The notes beneath the pieces are model-generated. The model did no database searches. It was not told the DNA's origin and saw only the letters and a list, made by a program, of their open reading frames with translations. A stretch of 42,477 nucleotides of DNA from Lachnospiraceae bacterium (lineage in GTDB: Bacteria; Bacillota_A; Clostridia; Lachnospirales; Lachnospiraceae). The stretch is taken from positions 1 to 42,477 of the forward strand of contig JAFQCI010000182.1 of assembly GCA_017416505.1 (NCBI GenBank). The letters run 5' to 3'. A program made the translations under genes and the position numbers. Every line of letters begins with the position of its first letter. Within the stretch, counting starts at the first letter, position 1. This document shows positions 31,197 to 39,923 of the stretch, piece after piece.

Positions 31197-32066
31197 TTAT
31201 AAATCAAACAGCATTTGTTGAACGTATTTTTCGGGTAATTCATTTAAATATGAAAAACATTCCTCAACAGTACACATGATTCCTGCTTCTTTGCATTCAT
31301 TTCTAACAAGCTGCATCAATTTCTTTTCATTTGGACTTGGTAAATTATATGCATTGCCATATGTACTGATATATTTTTGTTTCATTCCAGGAAAATGCCT
31401 GTCCAATGCATGATAGAAATATTCCCTATCTCCTTCCCGAAGTGTTACTCCCATACCAAAAAAAATAATTCCCTTAACTTCTGCCTCCCTACAATACTCC
31501 AGTATTCCCCGGATATTATCTTCCGTATCGTTAATGAATGGAAGAATCGGCGAAAGCCATACCATGGTCGGAATTCCTACTTTCTTAAACTGCATTAAAG
31601 TTTCAAATCTTTCCTTTGTTGTTGATACATTAGGTTCTATTATTTTACATAATTCTTCATCATAGGTTGTTAAAGTCATCTGAACTACCGCTTTTGCCTT
31701 TTTGTGAATCGATTCAAGTAAATCCATATCCCTTAATATTCTACTAGACTTTGTCAATATTGAAACTCCATATTCGTACTTATCAATCAACGCTAAGCAT
31801 TTTCTGGTAAGACCAAGAGTTTCTTCTGCATGCAAGTATGGGTCACACATGGCACCTGTCCCAATCATGCACCGTTTTCTTTTTGATTTAAGTGCTTGTT
31901 CCAATAGTTCTGGTGCATTCTCCTTTACCTCAATATCTTCAAACTTATGAGTAAATCCATAGCATTTACTTCTACTGTCACAATAGATACATCCATGACT
32001 ACACCCACGATAAATATTTATTCCATTATCCTTTGAAAGCAGCCCCTTGGCTTGTACATAATGCAT
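31197..32066 (-). CDS. SPL-family radical SAM protein
   Basis: 289 residues. The 4Fe-4S motif is CSHGCIYC near residue 22, in NIYRGCSHGCIYCDSRSKCY. The frame MIGTGAMCDPYLHAEETLGL and the YGVSILTKSSRILRDMDLL block are those of the spore-photoproduct-lyase-like family also found in non-sporulation roles. The Cys needed by true SplB near the C-terminus is not evident, though a CTVEECFSYL segment is there. Probably a DNA- or nucleic-acid-directed radical enzyme; exact substrate unknown. AAGGAG before ATG 32066. Confidence 0.85.
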   Translation of the reverse strand: MHYVQAKGLLSKDNGINIYRGCSHGCIYCDSRSKCYGFTHKFEDIEVKENAPELLEQALKSKRKRCMIGTGAMCDPYLHAEETLGLTRKCLALIDKYEYGVSILTKSSRILRDMDLLESIHKKAKAVVQMTLTTYDEELCKIIEPNVSTTKERFETLMQFKKVGIPTMVWLSPILPFINDTEDNIRGILEYCREAEVKGIIFFGMGVTLREGDREYFYHALDRHFPGMKQKYISTYGNAYNLPSPNEKKLMQLVRNECKEAGIMCTVEECFSYLNELPEKYVQQMLFDL

Positions 32067-32083
32067 GATTTTCTCCTTTATTT

Positions 32084-32716
32084 CTATAACCCAAACATTT
32101 CTCTAAGTTTAGAACAAATTGCCTCTGCCAACTTCCTATGGTTTTCCTCATCCATATGTATATTATCCAAAAGCGAAGCCTCTGCGTAATCGGCCGCATT
32201 CATAAAATCTACTTTATATTCATCACATACTTCTGAAATAGCGGTTGCCAGAAGTTTAGACTGCATAACACTATTTTCATCAAATTCCCCAAAAACATCC
32301 CCGTTTTCAAGAATTTCTTCTCTTATTAGCACCGGAGATATGATTAACAGCTTAGGAGTCTGAAATCTTTGCCAAAGTTCAGGATTTTGAATAACTTTTA
32401 TAAATTCACTCACTCCTTTTCCAACATAACTTGCACTACATTCAAAAAACTTCTTCATTTCATTTGTTCCAAGCATTACAACAATGTAATCAATAGGTTT
32501 ATGTGACATTAAAAGCATTTTCAATCCGGCAATTCCACAACGTTCTTTTATTACAGGATCCACCGATAGCAATGTTCTGCCATTTAATCCTTCTTCTATT
32601 ATCTCATGTTCCGGCATCAACTGAGCCAATACCATAGTCCATCTTCCTTCATATCTCTGTCCGTTTAATGGATTATATCCCCATGTGTTACTATCACCAA
32701 TACATAAAATTCGCAT
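32084..32716 (-). CDS. SGNH/GDSL hydrolase
   Basis: About 210 residues. Block I is ILCIGDSNTWGYNP (catalytic Ser in GDSN), block II LNGRTLLS (Gly), block III VVMLGTNEMKKFF (Asn) and block V LLDNIHMDEENHRKLA (Asp/His). This is a cytoplasmic arylesterase/acyl-hydrolase type without signal peptide. ATG 32716 lies 4 bases after GGAGGG; an upstream ATG (32728) overlaps that site. Substrate unknown. Confidence 0.9.
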   Translation of the reverse strand: MRILCIGDSNTWGYNPLNGQRYEGRWTMVLAQLMPEHEIIEEGLNGRTLLSVDPVIKERCGIAGLKMLLMSHKPIDYIVVMLGTNEMKKFFECSASYVGKGVSEFIKVIQNPELWQRFQTPKLLIISPVLIREEILENGDVFGEFDENSVMQSKLLATAISEVCDEYKVDFMNAADYAEASLLDNIHMDEENHRKLAEAICSKLREMFGL

Positions 32717-32830
32717 TTTACCCTCCATAATATAATTTCCCTCTTCCTATAATTTCCCATGAAATCAACCCAAATAGGTTGAATTTCAAATGTTTTAAGA
32801 ATTATTTGAAAAGCTATTTTCTTCGCTCTT

Positions 32831-33484
32831 TCATGAAGCAAGCAGAAATTCTTTTACTTCATATAAATCCTTGAAAATATATTGAGCCTTTTCTTTCATC
32901 TCATCATCCGGTTCCAGCATATCTGGTACCATAATTGGAATCATCCCGCCTGTAAATGCTGTTCGAATCCCATTATATGAATCTTCAATCACATAAGCCT
33001 GTTCCGGCTGTACATCTAATAATTTCGCTGCCTTTAAGAAAATATCTGGTTCAGGTTTGCTTTTTTCAACCATGTCACCACCAACTATGACATCAAAGAA
33101 TTTTCTTAAACCTGCATCTTCAATCTGTTTTTCAACAAGTTCCTTTCGAGTTGATGATGCAATAGCAATCTTACAGCCCTTTTCCTTAAGACCAATAAGC
33201 AATTCCTTTATTCCTGGTTTCATAGGCAAACGCCCATTGCTATATTTTTCATGATAATTATAGGACTGTTCCTTCTTATATTCATCATACGGAAAATCTT
33301 CTCCATAATAATCCATAAAAATCTGTCGTGTCACTGTAGAATTAACACCAATACTTTTCATATATATCATTTCTATATCTTTAAAATTATATTTCGCAGC
33401 CAGTTCCAACCAACCATTATATACAGCTCGCTCCGAATCAAAAATAACACCATCCATATCAAAAATTACTGCTTTTGTCATCAT
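32831..33484 (-). CDS. HAD hydrolase, beta-phosphoglucomutase-like
   Basis: About 217 residues. Motif I AVIFDMDGVIFDSE (nucleophile Asp and helper Asp), motif II IAIASSTRKELV, motif III Lys in GGDMVEKSKPEPDIFLKAAK and motif IV YVIEDSYNGIRTA: HAD subfamily I with a helical cap. It could be a sugar phosphatase or phosphoglucomutase. Start ATG 33484 or 33481, AGGAG upstream at the end of the preceding acetyltransferase gene. Confidence 0.9.
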   Translation of the reverse strand: MMTKAVIFDMDGVIFDSERAVYNGWLELAAKYNFKDIEMIYMKSIGVNSTVTRQIFMDYYGEDFPYDEYKKEQSYNYHEKYSNGRLPMKPGIKELLIGLKEKGCKIAIASSTRKELVEKQIEDAGLRKFFDVIVGGDMVEKSKPEPDIFLKAAKLLDVQPEQAYVIEDSYNGIRTAFTGGMIPIMVPDMLEPDDEMKEKAQYIFKDLYEVKEFLLAS

Positions 33485-33494
33485 TAAATTTCTC

Positions 33495-33983
33495 CTAAAA
33501 TTCATTTTTCCCAATCTTACAAACCATAATATATTCCTCTTCATTTTCAGCAATTGTTTCAAAACCTACATTTTGATACAACTTAACTGCATAGTTTGAT
33601 TTTTGCACTGATAACGAAGTTTTTTTATATCCTCTTTCGCCAAGTTCATGAAGCATCTTTCTCATTAAAGCCGTACCTATCCCGTATCCCCTATATTCTT
33701 TGTATAAAGAAATAGCACAAGAAGGAACTCCATCTTCAATATGTCCATAATCATTCATAACTCGAACCCATACTGCTCCAACTATTTTTTCATTCACTTC
33801 AGCCAAAAAGCAAATATCATCTTTTTGTTTTCCGAAATGTTCAACATATACACGAAGTTCCGGTAAATCAAGAATTGATTTCGGTGGAGCCTGCATTCCT
33901 TCAGGAACAAAGATTGCTTCATATAGAAAATCATTTAATAATGGATATTCCCTTTCCTTTATTTCACGAATTTTGTAATCCAT
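33495..33983 (-). CDS. GNAT N-acetyltransferase
   Basis: 162 residues. AISLYKEYRGYGIGTALMRK is the acetyl-CoA loop (R-G-x-G-x-G/A) and SVQKSNYAVKLYQNVGFETI the conserved C-terminal motif. The N-terminal EAIFVPEGMQAPPKSILDLP segment is typical of one clostridial subgroup. AGGAG before ATG 33983; co-transcribed with the HAD gene 11 bases downstream. Confidence 0.9.
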   Translation of the reverse strand: MDYKIREIKEREYPLLNDFLYEAIFVPEGMQAPPKSILDLPELRVYVEHFGKQKDDICFLAEVNEKIVGAVWVRVMNDYGHIEDGVPSCAISLYKEYRGYGIGTALMRKMLHELGERGYKKTSLSVQKSNYAVKLYQNVGFETIAENEEEYIMVCKIGKNEF

Positions 33984-34054
33984 ATTTTCTCCTATTCCAA
34001 TTTATATCACCATAATACCCTAATCAACATTTTCCTAACTTAACATTGAACTAT

Positions 34055-34648
34055 CTATAATCTATATTCCACAATATCTTCCATCTTTTTTCTTGGTCTT
34101 TGTGCTGGTTTTTCATCAGCATACCCCACCGCAATCGCACCAACCAATTGTTTTGTTGTATTAAGATATTCCGTCAACTCCTTATATGCGTAACAAGTAT
34201 TGGCTATCCATAAAGTTCCCAAACCGATTTCTGTAGCCTTCAACAACATATTTTCAATGGATGCCCCAATAGAAAGAGTATCACATATCTCCGTAATCCT
34301 ATTATCTACATCAAGGTCAACAAAAGGCGTACTTCCATTTGTATTTAGTATTACAATAAGCACCGGCGCCTGCTCCATGATTTTCCATGTATTTTTTGCA
34401 TCAGCAATACCATTTTTTGAATTAGGCAAAAAAGCACATTCGTTTTCTTCTCTTAGAATTCCCTTCCACATACATTCCAAAAATTCCATTTTACTTTTGC
34501 CACCAAGCACAATATATTTCCAAGGTTGTCTGTTTTTTGCGGATGGTGACATTCTTCCTGCATCAATCATCTGCTCAATCATTTCTTTTGAAACATCTTT
34601 ATCCAAATATTTCCGAATACTTCTACGATTATATATTGAATTACTCAA
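34055..34648 (-). CDS. Nitroreductase-family flavoprotein
   Basis: 197 residues. YNRRSIRKYLDKDVSKEMIE and AGRMSPSAKNRQPWKYIVLG are the FMN-binding N-terminal blocks; SIGASIENMLLKATEIGLGT and LVGAIAVGYADEKPAQRPRK close the fold. FMN-dependent NAD(P)H oxidoreductase; substrate unknown. The start is TTG 34648, 9 bases after GGAGG; the ATG nearest that site is out of frame and closes after seven codons. Confidence 0.9.
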   Translation of the reverse strand: MSNSIYNRRSIRKYLDKDVSKEMIEQMIDAGRMSPSAKNRQPWKYIVLGGKSKMEFLECMWKGILREENECAFLPNSKNGIADAKNTWKIMEQAPVLIVILNTNGSTPFVDLDVDNRITEICDTLSIGASIENMLLKATEIGLGTLWIANTCYAYKELTEYLNTTKQLVGAIAVGYADEKPAQRPRKKMEDIVEYRL

Positions 34649-34720
34649 CTTTACTTTCCTCCATGGTTTCTGTCGTTCTTTCGTAGTATCAAATATGTAC
34701 TTGTCCCTTTTACAATCTAT

Positions 34721-34749
34721 AGTATATTTTAAGTATTATAATAATTCAA
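34721..34749 (-). promoter_or_regulatory. Promoter of the nitroreductase gene
   Basis: TTGAAT (34744-34749), 17-base spacer, TATACT (34721-34726) on the minus strand, about 75 bases before the TTG start. Confidence 0.6.
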
Positions 34750-34798
34750 GCAAATACAAAAGAAAACTTCCATTTTCTTTCCAATCATCTTTATAAAT

Positions 34799-34836
34799 TA
34801 AAAAAAAGCAGCCAGTGATTGTTTTCACTGACTGCG
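34799..34836 (-). terminator. Terminator of the malic enzyme gene
   Basis: Minus-strand GCAGTCAGTG / CACTGGCTGC (34826-34835 with 34808-34817; one G-T pair), 8-base loop, then TTTTTTT. It separates the malic enzyme unit from the nitroreductase promoter. Confidence 0.88.
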
Positions 34837-34861
34837 GAAATAACTTATAAAAACTATTTTA

Positions 34862-36040
34862 CTATTTTTCGATACGAGCTACGCCTGTCTTAATTGCAGC
34901 TTCAGAAACAGCCTTTGCAACCGCTTCTGCAACTCTCTTATCAAATGGATTTGGAATGATATAATCTGCATTTAATTCATCTTCTGAGATAAGATTTGCA
35001 ATAGCATAAGCTGCTGCAACCTTCATTTCATCGTTGATATCAGATGCTCTTACATCAAGTGCACCTCTGAAGATTCCAGGGAAAGCAAGTACATTGTTAA
35101 TCTGGTTAGGGAAATCACTTCTACCAGTTCCTACAACTGCTGCTCCTGCCTTCTTAGCAAGTTCTGGCATAATTTCTGGTACTGGATTCGCCATTGGGAA
35201 TAAAATTGGGTTTTCTGCCATAGATTTTACCATATCTTCTGTAACAGTTCCTGGTGCTGAAACACCGATAAATACATCTGCACCCTTAATAACATCTGCC
35301 AATGTTCCTTTTTCCATGTTTCTGTTAGAAATCTTAGCCATTTCCTGCTTTTCTGTATTTAAGCCTTCACGACCTTCGTAAATTGCACCTGTACGGTCAC
35401 ACATAATAACATTCTTAAGACCAAGGCTGATTAATAACTTGATAATTGCAATACCAGCTGCACCTGCACCTGATGTTACAACCTTAATATCAGCTAAATT
35501 CTTTCCAGTAAGTTTTAATGCATTTAACATTGCTGCAGCTGTAACAACAGCAGTACCATGTTGGTCATCATGGAAAATTGGAATATCACATTTTTCCTTT
35601 AACTGACGTTCAATTTCGAAACATCTTGGAGCAGAAATATCTTCTAAGTTAACTCCACCAAAGCTTCCTGCTAAAAGTTCAACAGTACGAACGATATCAT
35701 CAACGCTCTTGCTACGTACACATAGAGGGAATGCATCAACTCCACCGAATTCTTTGAAAAGAACACACTTTCCTTCCATAACTGGCATACCGGCTTCTGG
35801 TCCGATATCTCCAAGACCTAAAACAGCAGTACCATCAGTTACTACTGCAACCATGTTTCCACGACGTGTATATTTGTATGAAAGATCTACATCTTCAGAA
35901 ATCTTAAGACATGGTTCAGCAACTCCAGGAGTGTATGCAACCGCTAAATCTTCAGGTGTTTCAAGCTTTGCACGGCTCACAACCTCTAATTTTCCATTCC
36001 ATTCTTCATGTTGCTTTAAAGCAAATTCTTTCTTATCCAT
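34862..36040 (-). CDS. NAD(P)-dependent malic enzyme
   Basis: About 392 residues, the short bacterial form. It decarboxylates malate to pyruvate. AVAYTPGVAEPCLKI with catalytic Tyr, the RGNMVAVVTDGTAVLGLGDI block, Lys in VMEGKCVLFKEFGGVDAFPL, metal site EDISAPRCFEIE ... PIFHDDQHGTAV and nucleotide fold VTSGAGAAGIAIIKLLISLG are all intact. Start ATG 36040 (GGAGG 8 bases upstream); the ATG at 36055 overlaps that site. Gap of 114 bases after the LDH/MDH gene contains an inverted repeat GATTCAC/GTGAATC (36096-36141). Confidence 0.95.
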   Translation of the reverse strand: MDKKEFALKQHEEWNGKLEVVSRAKLETPEDLAVAYTPGVAEPCLKISEDVDLSYKYTRRGNMVAVVTDGTAVLGLGDIGPEAGMPVMEGKCVLFKEFGGVDAFPLCVRSKSVDDIVRTVELLAGSFGGVNLEDISAPRCFEIERQLKEKCDIPIFHDDQHGTAVVTAAAMLNALKLTGKNLADIKVVTSGAGAAGIAIIKLLISLGLKNVIMCDRTGAIYEGREGLNTEKQEMAKISNRNMEKGTLADVIKGADVFIGVSAPGTVTEDMVKSMAENPILFPMANPVPEIMPELAKKAGAAVVGTGRSDFPNQINNVLAFPGIFRGALDVRASDINDEMKVAAAYAIANLISEDELNADYIIPNPFDKRVAEAVAKAVSEAAIKTGVARIEK

Positions 36041-36154
36041 TTTGTTTTCCTCCATTTTTATAGTAAATTTATTAAAAATAATCTAATCCTAAATCGATTC
36101 ACAACATATCTTATAAACTTCCATGATTAAGGTCGTGAATCATCTTTGCTATTT

Positions 36155-37099
36155 TTATAGTAAGCCTAATTCCTTCGCGAATTCTTTTAATGTATTAACA
36201 GATTCATCCATCTTAGATTTTTCATAAAAGTCCATTGGAACTCGAAGTGTCTGGTTAATTCCTTCCCAACCAATTCTACAAGGTAAAGAAATCGCAACGC
36301 CAGCCCATGGTCCAAAGCTATCATCTAATACATGCGCTACTGGAATGATTGCACTGTTATCTCTCATAATAGTTTGAACAATGTTAGACACTGCCATGGC
36401 AATACCATAGAAAGTAGCACCCTTAAGCTTGATAATTTCTGCTCCACCATTCTTTGTACGTTCTGCAAGTTCTGTTTCATAAATTTCAGCACCTACCTGT
36501 TGTGCAAAATTTTTCAATGGAAAACCTCCGATATTAGCAGAACTATAGATTGGTACCTGAGAATCACCATGTTCACCAATTACATACGCATCAATATCTT
36601 CGATATTTACCTGTAACTTCTTGCTAAGAAGATATCTAAATCTTGCAGTATCCAAAGATGTTCCGCTTCCGATTACACGCTCTGCTGAAAGACCGGATGC
36701 CTTCTGAACAGCAAGTGTTGTAATATCTGCAGGATTAGAAACCACTAAAATTAATGGATTCTTTGCATATTTCATGATGTTTTCTGTAATGCTTTGTACA
36801 ATAGATACGTTAACCTTTGCAAGTTCTAAACGAGTTTGTCCCGGCTTTCTTGCAACACCAGCTGCAATAATAATCATCTGCGCATCTGCACATTCTTCAT
36901 ATCCGCCTGATCTTACCCATACTTGCTTAAAAAAGCTGGTACCATGAGCAATATCAAGTGCAGCTCCTCTTGCTCGGTCTTCATTTACATCGACCAATAC
37001 AATATCATTTGCCAAAAAACGAACCATTAATGTGTAAGCAATGGCCTCTCCTACATTTCCAGCACCTATTACTACAATTTTATTCTTATGCGTTTTCAT
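36155..37099 (-). CDS. Lactate/malate dehydrogenase family enzyme
   Basis: 314 residues, LDH-like fold. NAD site VVIGAGNVGEAIAYTLMV, active-site loop GVARKPGQTRLELAKVN, catalytic Asp/Arg in GSGTSLDTARFRYLL and His in VIGEHGDSQVP. In true L-LDH the residue before KPG (position 102 in standard numbering) is Gln; here it is Arg, as in malate dehydrogenases. Overall it would be annotated L-lactate dehydrogenase, but malate/oxaloacetate is a real possibility, and the neighbouring gene is malic enzyme. AGGAGG precedes ATG 37099. Confidence 0.9.
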   Translation of the reverse strand: MKTHKNKIVVIGAGNVGEAIAYTLMVRFLANDIVLVDVNEDRARGAALDIAHGTSFFKQVWVRSGGYEECADAQMIIIAAGVARKPGQTRLELAKVNVSIVQSITENIMKYAKNPLILVVSNPADITTLAVQKASGLSAERVIGSGTSLDTARFRYLLSKKLQVNIEDIDAYVIGEHGDSQVPIYSSANIGGFPLKNFAQQVGAEIYETELAERTKNGGAEIIKLKGATFYGIAMAVSNIVQTIMRDNSAIIPVAHVLDDSFGPWAGVAISLPCRIGWEGINQTLRVPMDFYEKSKMDESVNTLKEFAKELGLL

Positions 37100-37424
37100 T
37101 TTTCTCCTCCTAATTTAGCGCATTGAAATTAAAACAGCAGAAAAGAATTGTACTAAATCGCTAACACAACAACCAGTCCAATTACAATTAATTCCACTAT
37201 TCTTTAAAAAATAGCAATTTTCGTTTATATGTATATTATTAAGTTATTACTCTAACACATACCAAAACGCCAATGTCTTTGCTTATATTAGCACGAATTT
37301 TGAAACTTAACAACTACTTATTTAAAATATTTTTCTAATATTTTTTTCACATCCTCATATTTCGAAAATATTCAAAAAAACGCTACTGTCCTATTAGCCC
37401 ATATATGCTTTTCATCCATGAGTG
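37100..37424 (-). other. Intergenic region, LDH/MDH leader side
   Basis: 325 bases, very AT-rich, no reading frame with a ribosome site. It must hold the promoter of the LDH/MDH gene. A weak candidate is TTGGTA with TAATAA around 37235-37265; no Rex-like palindrome was found. No clear terminator for the HipA-fold gene is visible. Confidence 0.4.
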
Positions 37425-38612
37425 CTATTTGCTCATCCTGTATCTCTTTAATTCCCGCAATCTGCATTGGAACATTTCTGCTTCTTCTTTCATATCTCCA
37501 AAAGCGCTCATGTCCATTTCCTTTATCTGCAACAATCCAATTTTCTTTACGGCCTCAATTGCAGCTTCTCGCTGCGTTAAACGTCGCGGTAGAAGTGTCT
37601 GACAGTTAGCCCCCTCCAAATTATCATATGCTAAAAAACATTGATTAAAGTCCATTAGCGGATATAAAGAAATATACTCATTGGTTTTATTATCAACTAA
37701 AAATCCCCAATTTTCCGGATGTCTATCCGTATTACCTGTCAAATAGTCCAAAATGTTCATGCCATAAAAAGTAATCGGGTCTAATCGCTCACACTCTTCA
37801 ATATAATCCAGATTATGATTACAGGCATAAATATCAAAGGACATTTTTGAAACCATAGAATAATCTTTCGATGTTATAATATCGCTTTCTGAAACTAATT
37901 GTCCCTGATAAAACCCTTCATTATATTTCACTTGTGGAATATCAAAACATTGACATATTTTACTGGCAAGTAACTCCTTCTTTACAGTATCCTCTCCTCC
38001 ATCTTTCAGTAGTTTAAACCCATTTTCTCTTCTTATCCAAGCCTTCGGGAAACAACCTTTTGTGGATAAATCCTGAGCTAATTCCTGATTCGTCACTGTC
38101 ATTTGTCGTCCCTTTAACGAAATTTCAACAACTGCCTCATTTAACGGATTATCATATAAATTAATATTTTTAAAAGAAATATTCTCGCCTTGCGTTCTTA
38201 CCCAATATACATCGGTCAGAGAAACGCAATGGTAGGACAATGAAATACCTGCACGTTCTTTATCCGTCACCGCCTGGGCTACACCTATACTATTTAATAT
38301 TTCTTTTGCATATTTCCTATCTAATGATAAAACTCGTGATGCACACCAATGATAAAAATTGTTCAAGTTATTTATCATGGTATCTATATCTGAGTCATTT
38401 TCTGCTTTTTCCAAATACAAATCATATGGCATAAATTTTTCATTCACTATCTCAGCTTTGCCAATGGAAGAAATCATTGCGACTACTTTTTCCATATGCA
38501 TAACTTCATAGCAACTAGTATTGGTATTTTTTATAAAAGGTGGATTTGTATTTAATGTTACTGTATCTGTTCCTGTTAAGGTATCCGTTAAAATAATATT
38601 TTTATTTTGCAT
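37425..38612 (-). CDS. HipA-fold kinase-like protein, full length
   Basis: 395 residues. The first ~140 residues form a separate domain (KAEIVNEKFMPYDLYLEKAE; FYHWCASRVLSLDRKYAKEI) not recognised. The C-terminal part is HipA-like: ENGFKLLKDGG (ATP-site Lys), SKICQCFDIPQVKYN, catalytic TGNTDRHPENWGFLV and metal-binding LYPLMDFNQCF, then RRLTQREAAIEAVKKIGLL. HipA toxins phosphorylate a tRNA synthetase and are held by an HTH antitoxin HipB; here no HTH gene is adjacent. Instead a 120-residue beta-rich protein precedes it by 18 bases. GGAG lies 6 bases before ATG 38612. A second, truncated homologue lies at 15382-16227. No terminator seen. Confidence 0.82.
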   Translation of the reverse strand: MQNKNIILTDTLTGTDTVTLNTNPPFIKNTNTSCYEVMHMEKVVAMISSIGKAEIVNEKFMPYDLYLEKAENDSDIDTMINNLNNFYHWCASRVLSLDRKYAKEILNSIGVAQAVTDKERAGISLSYHCVSLTDVYWVRTQGENISFKNINLYDNPLNEAVVEISLKGRQMTVTNQELAQDLSTKGCFPKAWIRRENGFKLLKDGGEDTVKKELLASKICQCFDIPQVKYNEGFYQGQLVSESDIITSKDYSMVSKMSFDIYACNHNLDYIEECERLDPITFYGMNILDYLTGNTDRHPENWGFLVDNKTNEYISLYPLMDFNQCFLAYDNLEGANCQTLLPRRLTQREAAIEAVKKIGLLQIKEMDMSAFGDMKEEAEMFQCRLRELKRYRMSK

Positions 38613-38630
38613 TTACTTCTCCATTTTAAT

Positions 38631-38993
38631 TTACTTTTCCTGAAAAATGGTATACTTAACGCTTCTGGTTTTGCCTATTTCTTCTCTTCCATCCAAATAA
38701 GACCACAACATCAAAAACATCTCTTTACCATCAACTTTCGCAATGCTCATAGGTTTAGAAAAACCGGTTCCCAAATCATTAAAATTTAAACAGTTAAAAA
38801 CAATAGCATTTTCTTTCACTATTTTGTCAACCTGTTGTTGTTTCGTAGCATCTGTCATAAATTTAAAAATCATTGAAAACTTAAAATCATCCTTTGCATC
38901 AACGTCTATTCTAAAATCTTCATTTTCATCAAACAAAAAAGCCTGTCCACTATCTATTATGTTATAATTGCCTGAACTCAGTGTAATCTGCAT
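38631..38993 (-). CDS. Small protein partnered with the HipA-fold kinase (DUF6864-like)
   Basis: About 120 residues from ATG 38993. The beta-strand-rich start MQITLSSGNYNIIDSGQAFL recalls the DUF6864 family; then DDFKFSMIFKFMTDATKQQQ, the NCLNFNDLGTGFSKPMSIAK motif and a final strand RSVKYTIFQEK. No HTH or membrane segment. It is the first gene of a two-gene unit with its own promoter (39033-39061), 18 bases before the kinase gene, so a partner or inhibitor role is inferred from layout only. Confidence 0.7.
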   Translation of the reverse strand: MQITLSSGNYNIIDSGQAFLFDENEDFRIDVDAKDDFKFSMIFKFMTDATKQQQVDKIVKENAIVFNCLNFNDLGTGFSKPMSIAKVDGKEMFLMLWSYLDGREEIGKTRSVKYTIFQEK

Positions 38994-39032
38994 GAAACAC
39001 ACCCCATTTTCTAATTGATTCCAATTAATGTA

Positions 39033-39061
39033 ATCTTATCATGGGCTATTTTCTTTTTCAA
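39033..39061 (-). promoter_or_regulatory. Promoter of the HipA-fold two-gene unit
   Basis: TTGAAA (39056-39061), 17-base spacer, TAAGAT (39033-39038) on the minus strand, start near 39026. The gap to the plus-strand gene (38994-39325, 332 bases) otherwise contains only AT-rich sequence and a small dyad TGACA-CAAGA-TGTCA (39260-39274), followed by a TATAAA box (39290-39295) that could serve the plus-strand gene. Confidence 0.6.
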
Positions 39062-39325
39062 GGCTTATTTTACCTGTACATTCTTGCAAATTATAAAAAG
39101 CATTTCACTTAGTTCATAGAATCTAATCAAAACTATAATTTCCAGTACAACCGCTTCAAATCTTTTTATGTAAAATAACTTTATGACAGTACTCTTTCCT
39201 TTTTTACTTTTCGGATCGGATTTTAAACATTGCAATAAAAAATGAAAAAAAATAAATATGACACAAGATGTCAAGTTATCTATGCTATAAATGAAAATAT
39301 AAAAACTTCAAAGGAGAAACATACT

Positions 39326-39868
39326 ATGCCAAGACCACAGTCAAAGAATGATTTAATCGAAGCTGCAAATTCAAACTATGATAAACTATTGAACCTTATT
39401 GATTCTATGTCAGAAATAGAATTAAACACAGAATTTGACTTTTCATCAGATATTAAAAAGAAAGAAGCACATTGGAAAAGAGATAAAAATTTAAGAGATA
39501 TTCTGGTTCATTTACACGAATGGCATAACCTAATGCTTGAATGGGTAGCCAACAATAGATCAGGGATTCAAAAACCATTTCTAATGGAAGGATACAATTG
39601 GAAAACATATGGAGATATGAATCTCTTGTTTTGGAGAAGAAACCAAACAGTTACCTTAGATATAGCCTTAGAGCAGTTTAAAGAATCACATAAGAAAATT
39701 ATGTCCGTTATACAAACAATGTCTAATGATGAGTTATTCAAAAAAAATGTATATGAATGGGTTGGTGGAAGTACCATTGGTTCTTACTTCATCAGTGTAA
39801 CCAGCAGTCATTATGACTGGGCAATGAAAAAGCTAAAAGCACACAAGAGGAGGATAAATACCAAATAG
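39326..39868 (+). CDS. ClbS/DfsB family protein
   Basis: About 180 residues, four-helix bundle. MPRPQSKNDLIEAANSNYDK, the KNLRDILVHLHEWHNLMLEW segment with metal-type His residues, MEGYNWKTYGDMN and GSYFISVTSSHYDWAMKKLK match ClbS/DfsB proteins. E. coli ClbS protects DNA from colibactin; most homologues have unknown substrates. Start ATG 39326 with AAGGAG 9 bases upstream; the frame extends to 39242 without a site. It is one of only two convincing plus-strand genes. Confidence 0.9.
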   Translation: MPRPQSKNDLIEAANSNYDKLLNLIDSMSEIELNTEFDFSSDIKKKEAHWKRDKNLRDILVHLHEWHNLMLEWVANNRSGIQKPFLMEGYNWKTYGDMNLLFWRRNQTVTLDIALEQFKESHKKIMSVIQTMSNDELFKKNVYEWVGGSTIGSYFISVTSSHYDWAMKKLKAHKRRINTK

Positions 39869-39923
39869 GCAATTTTAAATTATATATTTCTACTAAATTC
39901 TCATTTTAAACTCTCTCTGTAAA

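Noticed and set aside
32955..32975. GTTCGAATCC resembling a tRNA T-loop
   Set aside because: It lies within codons of the HAD hydrolase and no acceptor, D or anticodon arms fit around it.
34200..34796. 198-codon plus-strand frame
   Set aside because: It is the shadow of the nitroreductase gene, without a ribosome site or domain; the opposite strand has full conserved motifs.
36096..36141. GATTCAC/GTGAATC inverted repeat as terminator between LDH/MDH and malic enzyme genes
   Set aside because: Seven pairs enclosing 32 bases and no T-run; left unassigned, possibly an operator or a chance repeat.
39065..39274. 69-codon minus-strand frame between the HipA unit and the ClbS gene
   Set aside because: No ribosome site, no recognisable pattern, and it runs over the predicted promoters.
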